This document shows, one piece after another, positions 35,772 through 45,123 of a stretch of DNA of 64,000 nt; within the stretch, counting starts at the first letter, position 1, and each line of letters opens with the position of its first letter. A program made the position numbers and the translations under genes. This DNA is from Planctomycetota bacterium (lineage in GTDB: Bacteria; Planctomycetota; Phycisphaerae; Phycisphaerales; SM1A02): assembly GCA_021414025.1 (NCBI GenBank), contig JAIOPG010000007.1, positions 366,008 to 430,007 of the forward strand, in the 5' to 3' direction. The notes under the pieces are model-generated. The model saw only the letters and a list, made by a program, of their open reading frames with translations. It did no database searches and had not been told where the DNA came from.

Positions 35772-36528
35772 GCCCGATCTCCGCGCCTGCCGAGTTCGAC
35801 TGCGGGGAGTCCGGAAGAGCTACGCCATGGGCTCGCGCCGCGTCGAAGCCCTGCGCGGCGTCGACTTGGAGCTCATCGGGCCCGGCTTCCACGCCATCAT
35901 GGGACCTTCGGGAAGCGGCAAGAGCACGCTGCTGCACCTGCTCGCCGGCCTCGACGCCGCCGACTCGGGGGAGCTCGAAGTGGGCGATTCGCGGCTCGAC
36001 GGGCTTTCGGAAGGCGAATTGACGCTGCACCGCCGGCGCCGCAGCGGCGTGGTCTTCCAGGGATTCAATCTTCTGCCCACGCTCACCGCGCTGGAGAACG
36101 TCACCCTTCCCTCGACGCTCGACGGCATGACCCACGCCAGCGTGGCGGGCCGCGCCGAGGCGCTGCTGCGCGAGCTGGGACTGGGCGACCGGATCGACCA
36201 CCGCCCCGACGCGCTCTCGGGCGGCGAGCAGCAGCGCGTCGCCATCGCCCGCGCGCTCCTGAACGAGCCCCCGGTGCTGCTGGCCGACGAGCCCACCGGC
36301 AATCTGGACAGCGACACCAGCGACCGGCTCTGGCGGCTGCTTGCGGATCTGGCGGCGCGGCGCGGCATGCTGGTGGTGATGGTGACGCACGAGCCGGCCG
36401 CGGCGGCGCACTGCGAACGGGTTCATGTTCTCCGAGATGGCCTCTTGGCCGGGAGCTTTGATGTTCAAGGAATGGATGCTTCCCAGTTGGCGCTTCGCGC
36501 GGCGGACCTTGTTCGCCCGCCCCGGTAG
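35758..36528 (+). CDS. ABC transporter ATPase, LolD/MacB type
   Basis: The 256-residue protein has Walker A GPSGSGKSTL (about 49-58), the Q-loop in VFQGFNLLPTLTALENVTLP, the signature LSGGEQQRVAIARAL and Walker B LLADEPTGNLDS. The last two together are diagnostic for the LolD/MacB/FtsE group. The His-switch is VMVTHEP. It pairs with the FtsX-like permease encoded next, overlapping by 68 nt. Systems of this type move lipoproteins or lipids, or transmit mechanical signals across the inner membrane. No membrane-fusion protein gene is adjacent. Confidence 0.93.
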   Translation: MPSTEPDLRACRVRLRGVRKSYAMGSRRVEALRGVDLELIGPGFHAIMGPSGSGKSTLLHLLAGLDAADSGELEVGDSRLDGLSEGELTLHRRRRSGVVFQGFNLLPTLTALENVTLPSTLDGMTHASVAGRAEALLRELGLGDRIDHRPDALSGGEQQRVAIARALLNEPPVLLADEPTGNLDSDTSDRLWRLLADLAARRGMLVVMVTHEPAAAAHCERVHVLRDGLLAGSFDVQGMDASQLALRAADLVRPPR

Positions 36529-39067
36529 AAGCGCGCTGCTCTTCGCCGCGATCGCCCTGTCGAGCATGCTGGTGACGGGGGTGGGAAGCGGCATGCGCTC
36601 GGTGCAGAACAACGTGCGCGGCAAGCTGACCAGTCTGATGGGCGAGGTGGACGCGCGGTTGGTGCAGCAATCCGCGGCCCCCTTCTCCGCGGCGGTCGCG
36701 GAAAAAGTGAAGGCCTGGCCCGGGGTCGAAGCGGTCTCGGCGCGACGGCTCGGTTCGCTGACCCTCGGCCGCGCCGATGGCGCCCTGGACGCCGCCGGAA
36801 AGCCGCGCCGCTCCACGGCGCAGGCCCGCGGCGTCGATCCCGTCTCCGATCCTCGCTTCGACTCGCAGGCCCTGCAGGAGGGCGCCCGCCCCGTCGCGCC
36901 AGACCAGATTGCCCTGGACTCGGTGACAGCCGCGGCGCTGGAGGCGAAAGTCGGCGACAAGCTCCAGGTTCTTCGACTTGGCGCGCCGATGCGGCTGACC
37001 GTCTGCGGCATCGTGCCGCGGCCGATTCTGGGTGCCCTGCAGAAACCCATGGTCACGCTCTACCGCTCCACGCTGAACGAGGCCATGGGCCGACAGGACG
37101 AGGCGACCCAGATCGCGATCCTGCTCCAACCCGGCGTGGATATCCGCGCCTGGTGCGCCACCCACGCCAAGGATGTGGACGAGGACATGCTGCTTGAGCC
37201 CGCGGAGATGGCGACCTCGGGCATGGACAAGCAGGTGCTCGCGGGGCAGCTCGGCTTCACGCTGGCCACGGTGATCGCCTTTCTCGCCTGCTCCTTCATC
37301 ATCGGCGTCGGCATGACCACGGCCGTGGCGGAGCTCGAGCGCGAATTGGCGACGCTGCGCTGCCTGGGCGCCTCGCGGTCGCAACTTTTCGCGGGGCAGT
37401 GCTGCGCCGGATTGGTGCTGAGCTTCACCGCGGGCATCGTCGGCGTGCCGCTGGGATTCGCCGGCGCCTGGTGCGTCACGTGGTGGTTTCGCGACACCCT
37501 GCCCGAGGGATTCACGCCCTCGTGGCTCGGGGCGTCGCTGGCCATGGGAGGCTCGTTGATGGCGGGTCTGCTGGGCGCGCTGAACCCCGCCCGCATCGCG
37601 TCGCGGACCTCGCCGCTGGAGTCGCTGCGCCGACGCGCCACACCCGTGTGGCGCCCGGGGCTCTGGATCTGCCTGGGCGCCGGAGTGCTCTGTGCCGCAT
37701 TCGAAATCGCCGTGCTCACGCTGGCGGCGGACTCCCAGCAGAAATTCTGGCTGCATGCGCTGGCGGGACTGCCGATCATCCACATTGGCTGGTTCCTGCT
37801 GTGCGTTCCGATTTTGCAGGCGGCGGGCGCGCTGCTGAGCGGCCCATTGACCAAACTGCTCTCCCTGCCGCCGGGACTCCTGCGCGGCGGCGTGTCGCGG
37901 GCGCCCTACCGGCTGGGCCTGACCGCCGGCGCGCTGATGATGGGCATGAGCATCCTGGTCAGCACCTGGAGCAATGGGGAAAGCATGCTCAACGAGATCC
38001 GCTCGAAGGTCAAGTTCGGCGATGCCTTCGCCTTCAAGGTCAGCGGCCTGAGCCCGCGGGACCAGGATGCGCTGCGGATTCTTCCCGGCGTGCGCCACGC
38101 TGCCGCCGTCGGATACCTGCCGCTGAAGACTGGGGCCACGATGGCGCTGGGGGTGCAGTCCATCGCGCCGCCAAACGTCATCTGCGTCGGGTTCGAGCCC
38201 GATTCCTTCTTGCAGATGAACCGCCTGGACTGGGTGCGCGGTTCCCCCGAGTCCGCACTGCCGATGCTGCGCAGCGGCGAGGGCGTGCTGGTCGCGGAGC
38301 AGTTCCTGACCGCGCGCGGCATCGACGTGGGGGATTCCATCGAACTCATCGGCGCCCGCAGCCGCGTCGAGATGAAAGTGGTCGGCGTCGTCTCCAGCGC
38401 CGGGCTGGACATGGCCACCCAGGTGTTCGGCATCCGCAGCGTCTACATGGAGCACGCCATGAGCTGCGTCTTCATGGACATGTCGGCGGTCGCGCGGCAC
38501 TTTGGCGTGCGCGACGCCGTCATCATGCAGATGGACCTGGGGCCGGAGGGATCGGCCGCGCTGGACGAGGCGCTCGCCGCCGAAGTGGCCCAAGCCGTGC
38601 CCGGGGCGCTCTTCGCCAGCGGCCGCGCCATCCGCGCCCAGATCGACGAGGTCGGCCAGGTGATCCTGGGCATGAGCGGGGCGATCGCTTTCGCCGCGAT
38701 GCTGCTGGGATGCGTCGGCGTGGGCAACGTGATTGCCGCGCAAGTCGCGGGGCGCGGCCACGAATTCGGCGTGCTTCGCGCCACCGGCGCCGACCGGAGC
38801 TCCGTCGCGGGACTGGTGCTCGCCGAGACCGCCCTGATCGCCCTGACCGCGATCCTCGCGGGCACCGGACTGGGCATTGAGTTGGCGCTGGCGGGGTGCG
38901 TGCTCTACCGCGACCTGGTAGGCCTCCAACTCTCTCCCATTTTTCCGCTGGTGCCCTGGCTGATCGGAGCCGCGACCATGCTGCTCTTCGCGCTGCTCGC
39001 CGCCGCGCCCGCCATCCGGAGGCTGCTGGGGAAATCCCCGCGTGAACTTCTGGCTGGAAACTCCTGA
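36461..39067 (+). CDS. FtsX/MacB-type ABC permease
   Basis: The 868-residue protein (ATG 36461 with GGGAG 5 nt upstream; ATG 36476 is an alternative) has two FtsX units. An N-terminal helix (LLFAAIALSSMLVTGVG) is followed by a periplasmic domain (about 45-260). Three helices come next (LATVIAFLACSFIIGVGM and others), carrying the coupling motif ELERELATLRCLGASRSQLF. Then come a middle helix pair, a second extracytoplasmic domain, and three last helices with GRGHEFGVLRATGADRSSVAGLV. The duplicated plan resembles LolC/LolE or bacteriocin-type exporters. It works with the ATPase whose gene it overlaps. Confidence 0.9.
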   Translation: MFKEWMLPSWRFARRTLFARPGRSALLFAAIALSSMLVTGVGSGMRSVQNNVRGKLTSLMGEVDARLVQQSAAPFSAAVAEKVKAWPGVEAVSARRLGSLTLGRADGALDAAGKPRRSTAQARGVDPVSDPRFDSQALQEGARPVAPDQIALDSVTAAALEAKVGDKLQVLRLGAPMRLTVCGIVPRPILGALQKPMVTLYRSTLNEAMGRQDEATQIAILLQPGVDIRAWCATHAKDVDEDMLLEPAEMATSGMDKQVLAGQLGFTLATVIAFLACSFIIGVGMTTAVAELERELATLRCLGASRSQLFAGQCCAGLVLSFTAGIVGVPLGFAGAWCVTWWFRDTLPEGFTPSWLGASLAMGGSLMAGLLGALNPARIASRTSPLESLRRRATPVWRPGLWICLGAGVLCAAFEIAVLTLAADSQQKFWLHALAGLPIIHIGWFLLCVPILQAAGALLSGPLTKLLSLPPGLLRGGVSRAPYRLGLTAGALMMGMSILVSTWSNGESMLNEIRSKVKFGDAFAFKVSGLSPRDQDALRILPGVRHAAAVGYLPLKTGATMALGVQSIAPPNVICVGFEPDSFLQMNRLDWVRGSPESALPMLRSGEGVLVAEQFLTARGIDVGDSIELIGARSRVEMKVVGVVSSAGLDMATQVFGIRSVYMEHAMSCVFMDMSAVARHFGVRDAVIMQMDLGPEGSAALDEALAAEVAQAVPGALFASGRAIRAQIDEVGQVILGMSGAIAFAAMLLGCVGVGNVIAAQVAGRGHEFGVLRATGADRSSVAGLVLAETALIALTAILAGTGLGIELALAGCVLYRDLVGLQLSPIFPLVPWLIGAATMLLFALLAAAPAIRRLLGKSPRELLAGNS

Positions 39068-39097
39068 GCGCCGCTCGCACGGGAGCCCCCCGCTTCC

Positions 39098-39103
39098 TAC
39101 AGT
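39098..39103 (+). promoter_or_regulatory. -10 element (TACAGT) of uvrB, leaderless type
   Basis: TACAGT ends 6 nt before the GTG start at 39110; there is no Shine-Dalgarno sequence. No LexA-type operator palindrome was recognised nearby. Confidence 0.5.
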
Positions 39104-39109
39104 GCGTGC

Positions 39110-41209
39110 GTGAGCGACCGCACATTCCAACTCAAGGCGCCCTTCGTCCCCACCGGCGACCAGCCCGCGGCGATCGAGTCGCTGGTGCAGGGCCTGGGCG
39201 AGGGGCGCCGCTGGCAGACGCTGCTGGGCGCCACCGGAACCGGCAAGACCTTCACCATCGCCAACGTGATCCAGCGGGCACGCAAGCCCACGCTGGTCAT
39301 CAGCCACAACAAGACGCTCGCCGCCCAGCTCTACGAGGAGCTCCGCGAGCTCTTCCCCACAAACTCGGTGAACTACTTCGTGAGCTTCTACGACTACTAC
39401 CAGCCCGAGGCCTACATCCCGCAGCGCGACATCTACATCGAGAAGGATGCCTCGCGCAACGATGACCTGGACCGCCTGCGCCTGGCGGCGACCAGCGCCC
39501 TGCTTTCGCGCAATGACGTCATCGTGGTCGCCAGTGTGAGCTGCCTCTACGGCCTCGGCAGCCCGGACGAGTACATGAACAAGATGCTCGCCGTCCGCCG
39601 CGGCGAGAAACTCGATCGCCGCGCCTTTTTCCTCGGCCTGACCACCATGCAGTACTCCCGCAACGAGGCGGCCCCCGAGCGCGGCAATTTCCGCGTGCGC
39701 GGCGATCTGATCGAGGTGCACCCCGCCTACGAGCAGCACATGATCCGCATCGGCATGTTCGGCGACCAGGTGGAGCGGATCGAACTGGTCGATCCGGTGA
39801 GCGGCGAAATCCTGGCCGAGGAGGTCGCCGCCTTCATCTTCCCCGCGAAGCACTACATGATGCCCGAGGACCAGATGCAGAAGGCGCTGGCGGACATGCG
39901 CGGGGACTTGGACGCCCGCGTGCTCGAGCTGCGTTCCCAGGGAAAGCTGGTCGAGGCGCAGCGGCTGCAGGGCCGGGTGCGCTACGACCTGGAAATGATC
40001 CAGGAGACGGGGTTCTGCAGCGGCATCGAGAACTACAGCCGCTACTTCGACGGACGCACCGCTGGCGAGCGCGCCTTCTGCCTGCTGGACTACTTCCGCA
40101 GCATTCCCGGCCGCGCCAAGGAGGACTGGCTCGTGGTCATCGACGAGTCGCACGTCACGATCCCGCAGATGCGCGGCATGTATTTCGGCGACCGCAAGCG
40201 CAAGGAGACGCTGGTGGAGCATGGCTTCCGACTGCCCGCCGCGCTGGACAACCGGCCGCTCACCTTTCCCGAGTTCGAGTCGCTGGTGCCGCAGGCGATC
40301 CTGGTCAGCGCCACGCCAGGACCGTGGGAGCTCGAGCAGTGCGGCGGCGTGGTCACCGAGCAGGTCATCCGCCCCACCGGCCTGGTCGATCCACCGATCG
40401 AGGTCCTGCCGGCGATCACTCAGGTCGCCGACCTGGTCGAGCGCGCCCGCGAGCGCGCCGCCCGGGGCGAGCGCACCCTGGTCACCGCGCTGACCAAGCG
40501 CCTCTGCGAGGATCTCTGCGAGCACCTGGACAAGCGCGGACTCCGCGTCCGCTACCTGCACAGCGAGATCGAGACGCTCGACCGCCTGGAACTGCTGCGC
40601 GAGTTGCGCGAGGGGGTGTTCGATGTGCTGATCGGGGTCAACCTGTTGCGCGAGGGACTGGATCTTCCCGAGGTGAGCCTGGTCTGCATCCTGGACGCGG
40701 ACAAGCAGGGTTTCCTGCGCAGCACCTCCAGCCTGATCCAGACCATGGGCCGGGCCGCCCGCAACGCCAATTCGCAGGCCATCCTTTACGCGGACAAGGT
40801 GACAAAGGAGATGCAGGCGGCGATCGACGAGGTCTCGCGCCGGCGCCAGAAGCAACTCGCCCACAACAAGGCAAACCACATCACCCCCGAGACGATCACC
40901 AAGGCGATTCGGCGCGGCATCGAGCAGGAGCTCGCCGCCTCGCGCAGCGTCCGCGCCGCCGCGGGCCGCAAAGAGGAGAAGGAGATGGACCGGCACGAAT
41001 GGATCGAGTCGCTCCACGCCGAGATGCTGCAGGCCGCCGAGCGCCTCGAGTTCGAGGCCGCGGCCAAGCTGCGCGACCGCATCAACCGCATCAAGGCGGC
41101 GCCGACCCTGGAAGGCGTGGCCCTGCCGGAAGAGGAGGATCCCGCGGCGAAGCGCTCCACCAGCGCCGGCATGCCCGGCACGCGCGGCAGCGGGAAGCGA
41201 ATTTCCTGA
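39110..41209 (+). CDS. uvrB: UvrABC system protein B
   Basis: The 699-residue protein with a GTG start has all the UvrB landmarks. Walker A is LLGATGTGKTFT (about 39-50), and the DNA-clamping beta-hairpin region is NYFVSFYDYYQPEAYIP (about 88-104). The DEAH-type box is VVIDESH, and helicase motifs V/VI include GVNLLREGLDLPEVSLV and QTMGRAARN. A C-terminal UVR motif (RLEFEAAAKLRDRI, about 648-661) binds UvrC. It loads at DNA lesions with UvrA, whose gene lies 528 bp downstream on the same strand but with a separate promoter. Confidence 0.96.
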   Translation: MSDRTFQLKAPFVPTGDQPAAIESLVQGLGEGRRWQTLLGATGTGKTFTIANVIQRARKPTLVISHNKTLAAQLYEELRELFPTNSVNYFVSFYDYYQPEAYIPQRDIYIEKDASRNDDLDRLRLAATSALLSRNDVIVVASVSCLYGLGSPDEYMNKMLAVRRGEKLDRRAFFLGLTTMQYSRNEAAPERGNFRVRGDLIEVHPAYEQHMIRIGMFGDQVERIELVDPVSGEILAEEVAAFIFPAKHYMMPEDQMQKALADMRGDLDARVLELRSQGKLVEAQRLQGRVRYDLEMIQETGFCSGIENYSRYFDGRTAGERAFCLLDYFRSIPGRAKEDWLVVIDESHVTIPQMRGMYFGDRKRKETLVEHGFRLPAALDNRPLTFPEFESLVPQAILVSATPGPWELEQCGGVVTEQVIRPTGLVDPPIEVLPAITQVADLVERARERAARGERTLVTALTKRLCEDLCEHLDKRGLRVRYLHSEIETLDRLELLRELREGVFDVLIGVNLLREGLDLPEVSLVCILDADKQGFLRSTSSLIQTMGRAARNANSQAILYADKVTKEMQAAIDEVSRRRQKQLAHNKANHITPETITKAIRRGIEQELAASRSVRAAAGRKEEKEMDRHEWIESLHAEMLQAAERLEFEAAAKLRDRINRIKAAPTLEGVALPEEEDPAAKRSTSAGMPGTRGSGKRIS

Positions 41210-41232
41210 ATCCATCGAGCGGGCGCCCTTGA

Positions 41233-41272
41233 AAAACAACTCAGCCCCGCGATTGCGGGGCTGTTCCATTTC
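41233..41272. terminator. Bidirectional intrinsic terminator after uvrB
   Basis: An 8-bp stem AGCCCCGC/GCGGGGCT with loop GATT spans 41243-41262. On the plus strand it is followed by GTTCCATTT; on the minus strand by GTTGTTTTTC, the stronger T-tract. It lies 33 nt past the uvrB stop and 30 nt past the stop of the small minus-strand ORF. Confidence 0.75.
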
Positions 41273-41292
41273 AAGGCCTGAATGTCGTTCGA

Positions 41293-41589
41293 TCAGTGGC
41301 GGGGCATCAGCGAATCCGCCAGCATGCTTCGCCCGAGGCGGATGCGGCGGCTCGCCTCTCGGAGGGCCGCCATTTCCACGGCGTCCGGAACTTCATCGAA
41401 GGCCGGCCGGCGAACCAATTCGAACTCATCCTTGGGGATGGTCGGTTCCGCGACGGCAGTGGTTCGATTTCGGTTTTCCATGGATCTGTACTTTATGCTG
41501 ACGGTCGTCCTTCTGGGTGTATCGGCTGAAACCAAGAGTTTTGCCGCAAGAAATTCTCTGGCGGCCCCACCATGCCGCCTTGTATTCAA
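41293..41589 (-). CDS. Small protein of unknown function, 98 aa (TTG start)
   Basis: The only 500-bp gap in the window, between uvrB and uvrA, holds this minus-strand frame. A TTG codon at 41589 is preceded at ideal distance by GGAGGTGG (41594-41601), the best Shine-Dalgarno match I saw in the window. The frame ends 30 nt before an intrinsic terminator on the same strand. The product is charged and soluble. It has a basic N-terminal third and an acidic/hydrophobic helix, DEFELVRRPAFDEVPDAVEM, then REASRRIRLGRSMLADSLM. An internal ATG (41481) would give 62 aa. Competing frames on the plus strand are Arg/Ser/Pro-rich shadows. No family is recognised. Confidence 0.5.
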   Translation of the reverse strand: MNTRRHGGAAREFLAAKLLVSADTPRRTTVSIKYRSMENRNRTTAVAEPTIPKDEFELVRRPAFDEVPDAVEMAALREASRRIRLGRSMLADSLMPRH

Positions 41590-41677
41590 ATATCCACCTC
41601 CAAAGATGAAAGTGTGATGTGATCTTCAACATTTTTCAATTATTGATTCGCCAGGGCACTTTGAATGTTCCTATAAG

Positions 41678-41704
41678 TTGACCGCCCCCCGCCCCGGCTA
41701 GATT
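41678..41704 (+). promoter_or_regulatory. Candidate promoter of uvrA
   Basis: TTGACC (41678-41683), a short 15-bp spacer and TAGATT (41699-41704), 32 nt before the uvrA ATG. The spacer is shorter than ideal, so the -35 assignment is tentative. Confidence 0.4.
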
Positions 41705-41736
41705 GCCCTTCCGATCACTGCCCGTCCGAGCCCTTC

Positions 41737-44682
41737 ATGTCCGAACCCAAACGAGAAATTCGAGTCCGGCACGCCTGCGAGCACAACCTCAAATCGCTGT
41801 CGCTGTCGATTCCGCGCGACCGCCTGGTGGTCTTCACGGGCGTCTCTGGAAGCGGCAAGAGCAGCCTGGCCTTCGACACCATCTTCGCCGAGGGGCAGCG
41901 CAAGTACATGGAGAGCCTCTCCGCCTATGCGCGGCAGTTCCTCAACCAGATGCAGAAGCCCAATGTGGAGCGCATCGACGGACTGCCGCCGACGATCGCG
42001 ATCCAGCAGCGGGCGGGCGGCCACACGCCGCGGAGCACCGTGGCCACCACCACTGAGATCTACGACTCCATGCGCCTGCTCTGGGCCCGCTGCGGCACGC
42101 CCACCTGCTGGCACCGAAGCGACGCCGGGAAAATCTGCGGCAAGGAGATCACCGCGCTGAGCTCGACCCAGATCACCGACTCCATCCTCGAGTCGTTTGC
42201 GGGAAAGAGAGTCATGCTGGCGGCCATCGTCATCCGCGGCAAGAAGGGCTTCCACAAGGAGGCGCTGGAGGCTCTGCAGAAGCAGGGTCTCGTCCGCGCC
42301 CGCGTGGATGGCAAGCTCGTCGATCTTCGAGAAGCCCTGAAAGCCGGCGGCGAAAATCCGCTGGGACTTGGGCGCTACGAGCTGCACACCGTCGAGGCGA
42401 TCCTGGACCGGATCGTTCCGGAAGCGGGCGACCGGCAGCGCCTGGCCGAAAGCGTGGAGACGGCGCTCAAGCTCGGCGAAGGCAGCATGCTGGCCCTTGT
42501 CGAGGAGGGCGAGGGTTGGCGGGAGCATGGATTCAGCGAAAAACTCGCTTGCGCCGAGCACCCTGAATGCTCGCTCGCCGAGCTGGAACCGCGGTTGTTC
42601 TCCTTTAATTCGCCGCAGGGAGCCTGCCCCGCGTGCAGCGGCCTTGGTCAGATCCAGGAGTTCGACCCGGAGCTGGTGGTGCCCAATCCCGACCTCGGAG
42701 TCGCCGACGGCGCGATCGAGCCGTGGCGACGCAACGGGCGGCGGATGAACATCTACTACGGCCGGATCCTGCGCGCCTTCTGCGATCGTTTCGAGATCGA
42801 GCGCACCCTGCCCTACTCCAAGATGCCGGCCAAGATCCGCCGTTACCTGATGGAGGGCATTCCCGAGGAGGAGGCCGACAAGCTTGGAGTCAAGTTCGAG
42901 GGCGTGCTGCCGAATCTTCGACGCCGCTATCTGGAGACCGAGAGTGAATTCGCCAAGGAGCGCCTTTCGCACTACATGCGCGGCGCCGCCTGCCCTGCCT
43001 GCCAGGGCCAGAGGCTCCGTCCCGAAAGTCTCGCCGTGAAGATTCGCGGCGAGGGAAAATCGATGAGCATCGCCGAAGCGTGCGGCCTGAACGTGGGCCG
43101 CGCCATCCCCTTCTTCAAGGACCTCAAACTTTCTGCGGGGAACAAGTCGATCGCCCAGCCCATCCTGAAGGAGATCGATTCGCGGCTGGGATTTCTGGCC
43201 AGCGTCGGGCTCGACTACCTCACCCTGGACCGGGCGAGCGGAACGCTCTCGGGGGGCGAGGCGCAGCGCATCCGCCTGGCGACCCAGGTGGGCAGCGGCC
43301 TGGTCGGCGTCTGCTATGTCCTGGACGAGCCGACGATCGGACTGCACCAGCGCGACAACGACCGCCTGGTGAAGACGCTGCGCCAGCTCACCGACATCGG
43401 CAACTCCGTCATCGTGGTCGAGCACGACGAAGACACCATCCGCGCCGCCGACCATGTGGTGGACATCGGCCCGGGGCCGGGCCGGCTTGGCGGAACGGTC
43501 GTGGCCCAGGGAACGCCCGCCGAGGTCGCCGCCCATCCCACAAGTCTGACCGGCATGTACCTGCGCGGCGAGCGGCGCGTCGAGCTGCCGGGCGCGCGAC
43601 GGCCGGTGAGCGAGAAGCGATCGATCGTCGTCAAGGGAGCCCGCGAAAACAACCTCAAGAAAATCGATGTCGCATTCCCCCTCGGCGGATTCATCTGCGT
43701 CAGCGGCGTCTCCGGCAGCGGCAAAAGCTCGCTGGTGAACGAGGTGCTGCTCAAGGCGGCGCTCAAGGCCGTGCACGGATCCAAGGTCGCCGTCGGGGCG
43801 CATGACCGCGTGACAGGGCTCGAGGCCGTCGAGCGCGTCGTCGAAGTGGACCAGAGCCCGATCGGCCGGACGCCGCGCTCCAATCCCGCGACCTACACCG
43901 GCATCTTCGACGACATCCGCAAGCTCTTCGCCGCCGTCCCCGAGAGCCGCGTCCGCGGCTACGAGCCGGGCCGCTTCTCCTTCAACGTGAAGGGCGGCCG
44001 CTGCGAGGCGTGCCAGGGCCAGGGCGTGCGCCGGATCGAGATGCATTTCCTGCCCGATCTTTTCGTGACCTGCGAAGCCTGCAAGGGAACGCGCTACGCG
44101 CGGGAGACGCTGGACATCCGCTTCAAGGGCAAGACCATCGCCGAGATCCTGGAGCTGACCATCGACGACGCCGTGGAGTTCTTCGCCGCCCACGGGCGCA
44201 TCCGCGACATGCTGGCGTGCGTGCGCGACGTCGGCCTGGGCTACATGCACCTGGGCCAGGCCAGCACCACGCTCTCCGGCGGCGAGGCGCAGCGCATCAA
44301 GCTGGCGACCGAGCTGGGCAACCGCTCCTCGGGCTCGACGCTCTACGTGCTCGACGAACCCACCACCGGACTGCACTTTGACGATGTCCGCAAGCTGCTG
44401 GAAGTGCTCAACCGGCTGGCGGACGCGGGTCACACGCTCATCGTGATCGAGCACAACCTCGACGTGCTCAAGTGCGCGGACTGGATCATTGACCTGGGCC
44501 CGGAGGGCGGCGACCGCGGCGGCGAGATTCTCGCCACAGGGACGCCGGAGATGGTCGCCCAAAGCGACGCCAGCGCCACGGGCCGCTACCTGCGCCCGGT
44601 GCTTGTCCGCTCGGCGCGATCGGAGCCAACGAAGACCGTGGTCCGAGCGAAGACGAAGCGCGCCGCCTCGAAAACTTCGTAG
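41737..44682 (+). CDS. uvrA: UvrABC system protein A
   Basis: The 981-residue protein has two ABC-type ATPase halves. The first Walker A is GVSGSGKSSLAF (about 34-45) and the second is GVSGSGKSSLVN (about 656-667). The signatures are LSGGEAQRIRLATQ and LSGGEAQRIKLATE, with the Walker B blocks YVLDEPTIGLHQ and YVLDEPTTGLHF. Zinc modules are seen as CPACSGLG with CPACQGQR, and as CEACQGQG with CEACKGTR. It scans DNA for bulky lesions and loads UvrB. The length is slightly above the usual 940, owing to a Lys/Arg-rich C-terminal tail. Confidence 0.96.
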   Translation: MSEPKREIRVRHACEHNLKSLSLSIPRDRLVVFTGVSGSGKSSLAFDTIFAEGQRKYMESLSAYARQFLNQMQKPNVERIDGLPPTIAIQQRAGGHTPRSTVATTTEIYDSMRLLWARCGTPTCWHRSDAGKICGKEITALSSTQITDSILESFAGKRVMLAAIVIRGKKGFHKEALEALQKQGLVRARVDGKLVDLREALKAGGENPLGLGRYELHTVEAILDRIVPEAGDRQRLAESVETALKLGEGSMLALVEEGEGWREHGFSEKLACAEHPECSLAELEPRLFSFNSPQGACPACSGLGQIQEFDPELVVPNPDLGVADGAIEPWRRNGRRMNIYYGRILRAFCDRFEIERTLPYSKMPAKIRRYLMEGIPEEEADKLGVKFEGVLPNLRRRYLETESEFAKERLSHYMRGAACPACQGQRLRPESLAVKIRGEGKSMSIAEACGLNVGRAIPFFKDLKLSAGNKSIAQPILKEIDSRLGFLASVGLDYLTLDRASGTLSGGEAQRIRLATQVGSGLVGVCYVLDEPTIGLHQRDNDRLVKTLRQLTDIGNSVIVVEHDEDTIRAADHVVDIGPGPGRLGGTVVAQGTPAEVAAHPTSLTGMYLRGERRVELPGARRPVSEKRSIVVKGARENNLKKIDVAFPLGGFICVSGVSGSGKSSLVNEVLLKAALKAVHGSKVAVGAHDRVTGLEAVERVVEVDQSPIGRTPRSNPATYTGIFDDIRKLFAAVPESRVRGYEPGRFSFNVKGGRCEACQGQGVRRIEMHFLPDLFVTCEACKGTRYARETLDIRFKGKTIAEILELTIDDAVEFFAAHGRIRDMLACVRDVGLGYMHLGQASTTLSGGEAQRIKLATELGNRSSGSTLYVLDEPTTGLHFDDVRKLLEVLNRLADAGHTLIVIEHNLDVLKCADWIIDLGPEGGDRGGEILATGTPEMVAQSDASATGRYLRPVLVRSARSEPTKTVVRAKTKRAASKTS

Positions 44683-44691
44683 CCGCGCCGA

Positions 44692-44697
44692 TACACT
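44692..44697 (+). promoter_or_regulatory. -10 element (TACACT) of the thioesterase gene, leaderless type
   Basis: TACACT ends 6 nt before ATG 44704; TCGAAA lies 18 bp upstream as a possible -35 (44668-44673). There is no Shine-Dalgarno sequence. Confidence 0.5.
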
Positions 44698-44703
44698 CGC
44701 ACC

Positions 44704-45123
44704 ATGGCTCCCGGCGACGCCGCTCTCACCCTCAGGCATGTGACGCACACGGGGGATTCCAACCACCAAGGCACGATTTTCGGCGGCAAGATCTTGAGCC
44801 TCATCGACGAGGCGGCCTATCTGGAGGCGCGCAAGCATGGCTTGCACCGCTGGGTCACGGTCCTCTTCGACCGCGTCGAGTTCAAGGCGCCGGTCTTCAC
44901 GGGGGATGTGCTCACCCTCTACACCCGCACCGTCGCCACCGGCCGCAGCAGTGTGACGGTCGCGGTGAGCGTGGAGGCGGAGCGCTACCGGGGCGGCGAG
45001 AAGATCATGGTGACCCACGCGACGGTCAAGATGGTCTCGGTGGACCGCGACGGACGAAGCGTGGATTTTCGCTCGAAGCCGAACATCGGCGACGACCGGG
45101 CCGCGGGATGCGCGCCGGCATGA
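44704..45123 (+). CDS. Hotdog-fold acyl-CoA thioesterase
   Basis: The 139-residue protein matches the YciA/BACH-type hotdog pattern. HTGDSNHQGTIFGGKILSLIDEAA (about 15-38) holds the conserved Asn/His and GG before the long helix with its catalytic Asp. FDRVEFKAPVFTGDVLTLYT and the strand VTVAVSVEAER follow. Such enzymes hydrolyse short- to medium-chain acyl-CoAs in the cytoplasm. It overlaps purN by ATGA, so the two are co-expressed, with no known biochemical link. Confidence 0.9.
   Translation: MAPGDAALTLRHVTHTGDSNHQGTIFGGKILSLIDEAAYLEARKHGLHRWVTVLFDRVEFKAPVFTGDVLTLYTRTVATGRSSVTVAVSVEAERYRGGEKIMVTHATVKMVSVDRDGRSVDFRSKPNIGDDRAAGCAPA

Noticed and set aside
39060-39110. Possible LexA/SOS box before uvrB or uvrA
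   Set aside because: No convincing palindromic operator of any LexA type I know was found in either upstream region.
36101-41269. A 1722-codon open frame on the minus strand antisense to the LolD-type ATPase, FtsX permease and uvrB
   Set aside because: Its composition (Arg/His/Gln/Gly-rich, no domains) is what antisense of high-GC3 genes yields, and the plus-strand genes are unambiguous.
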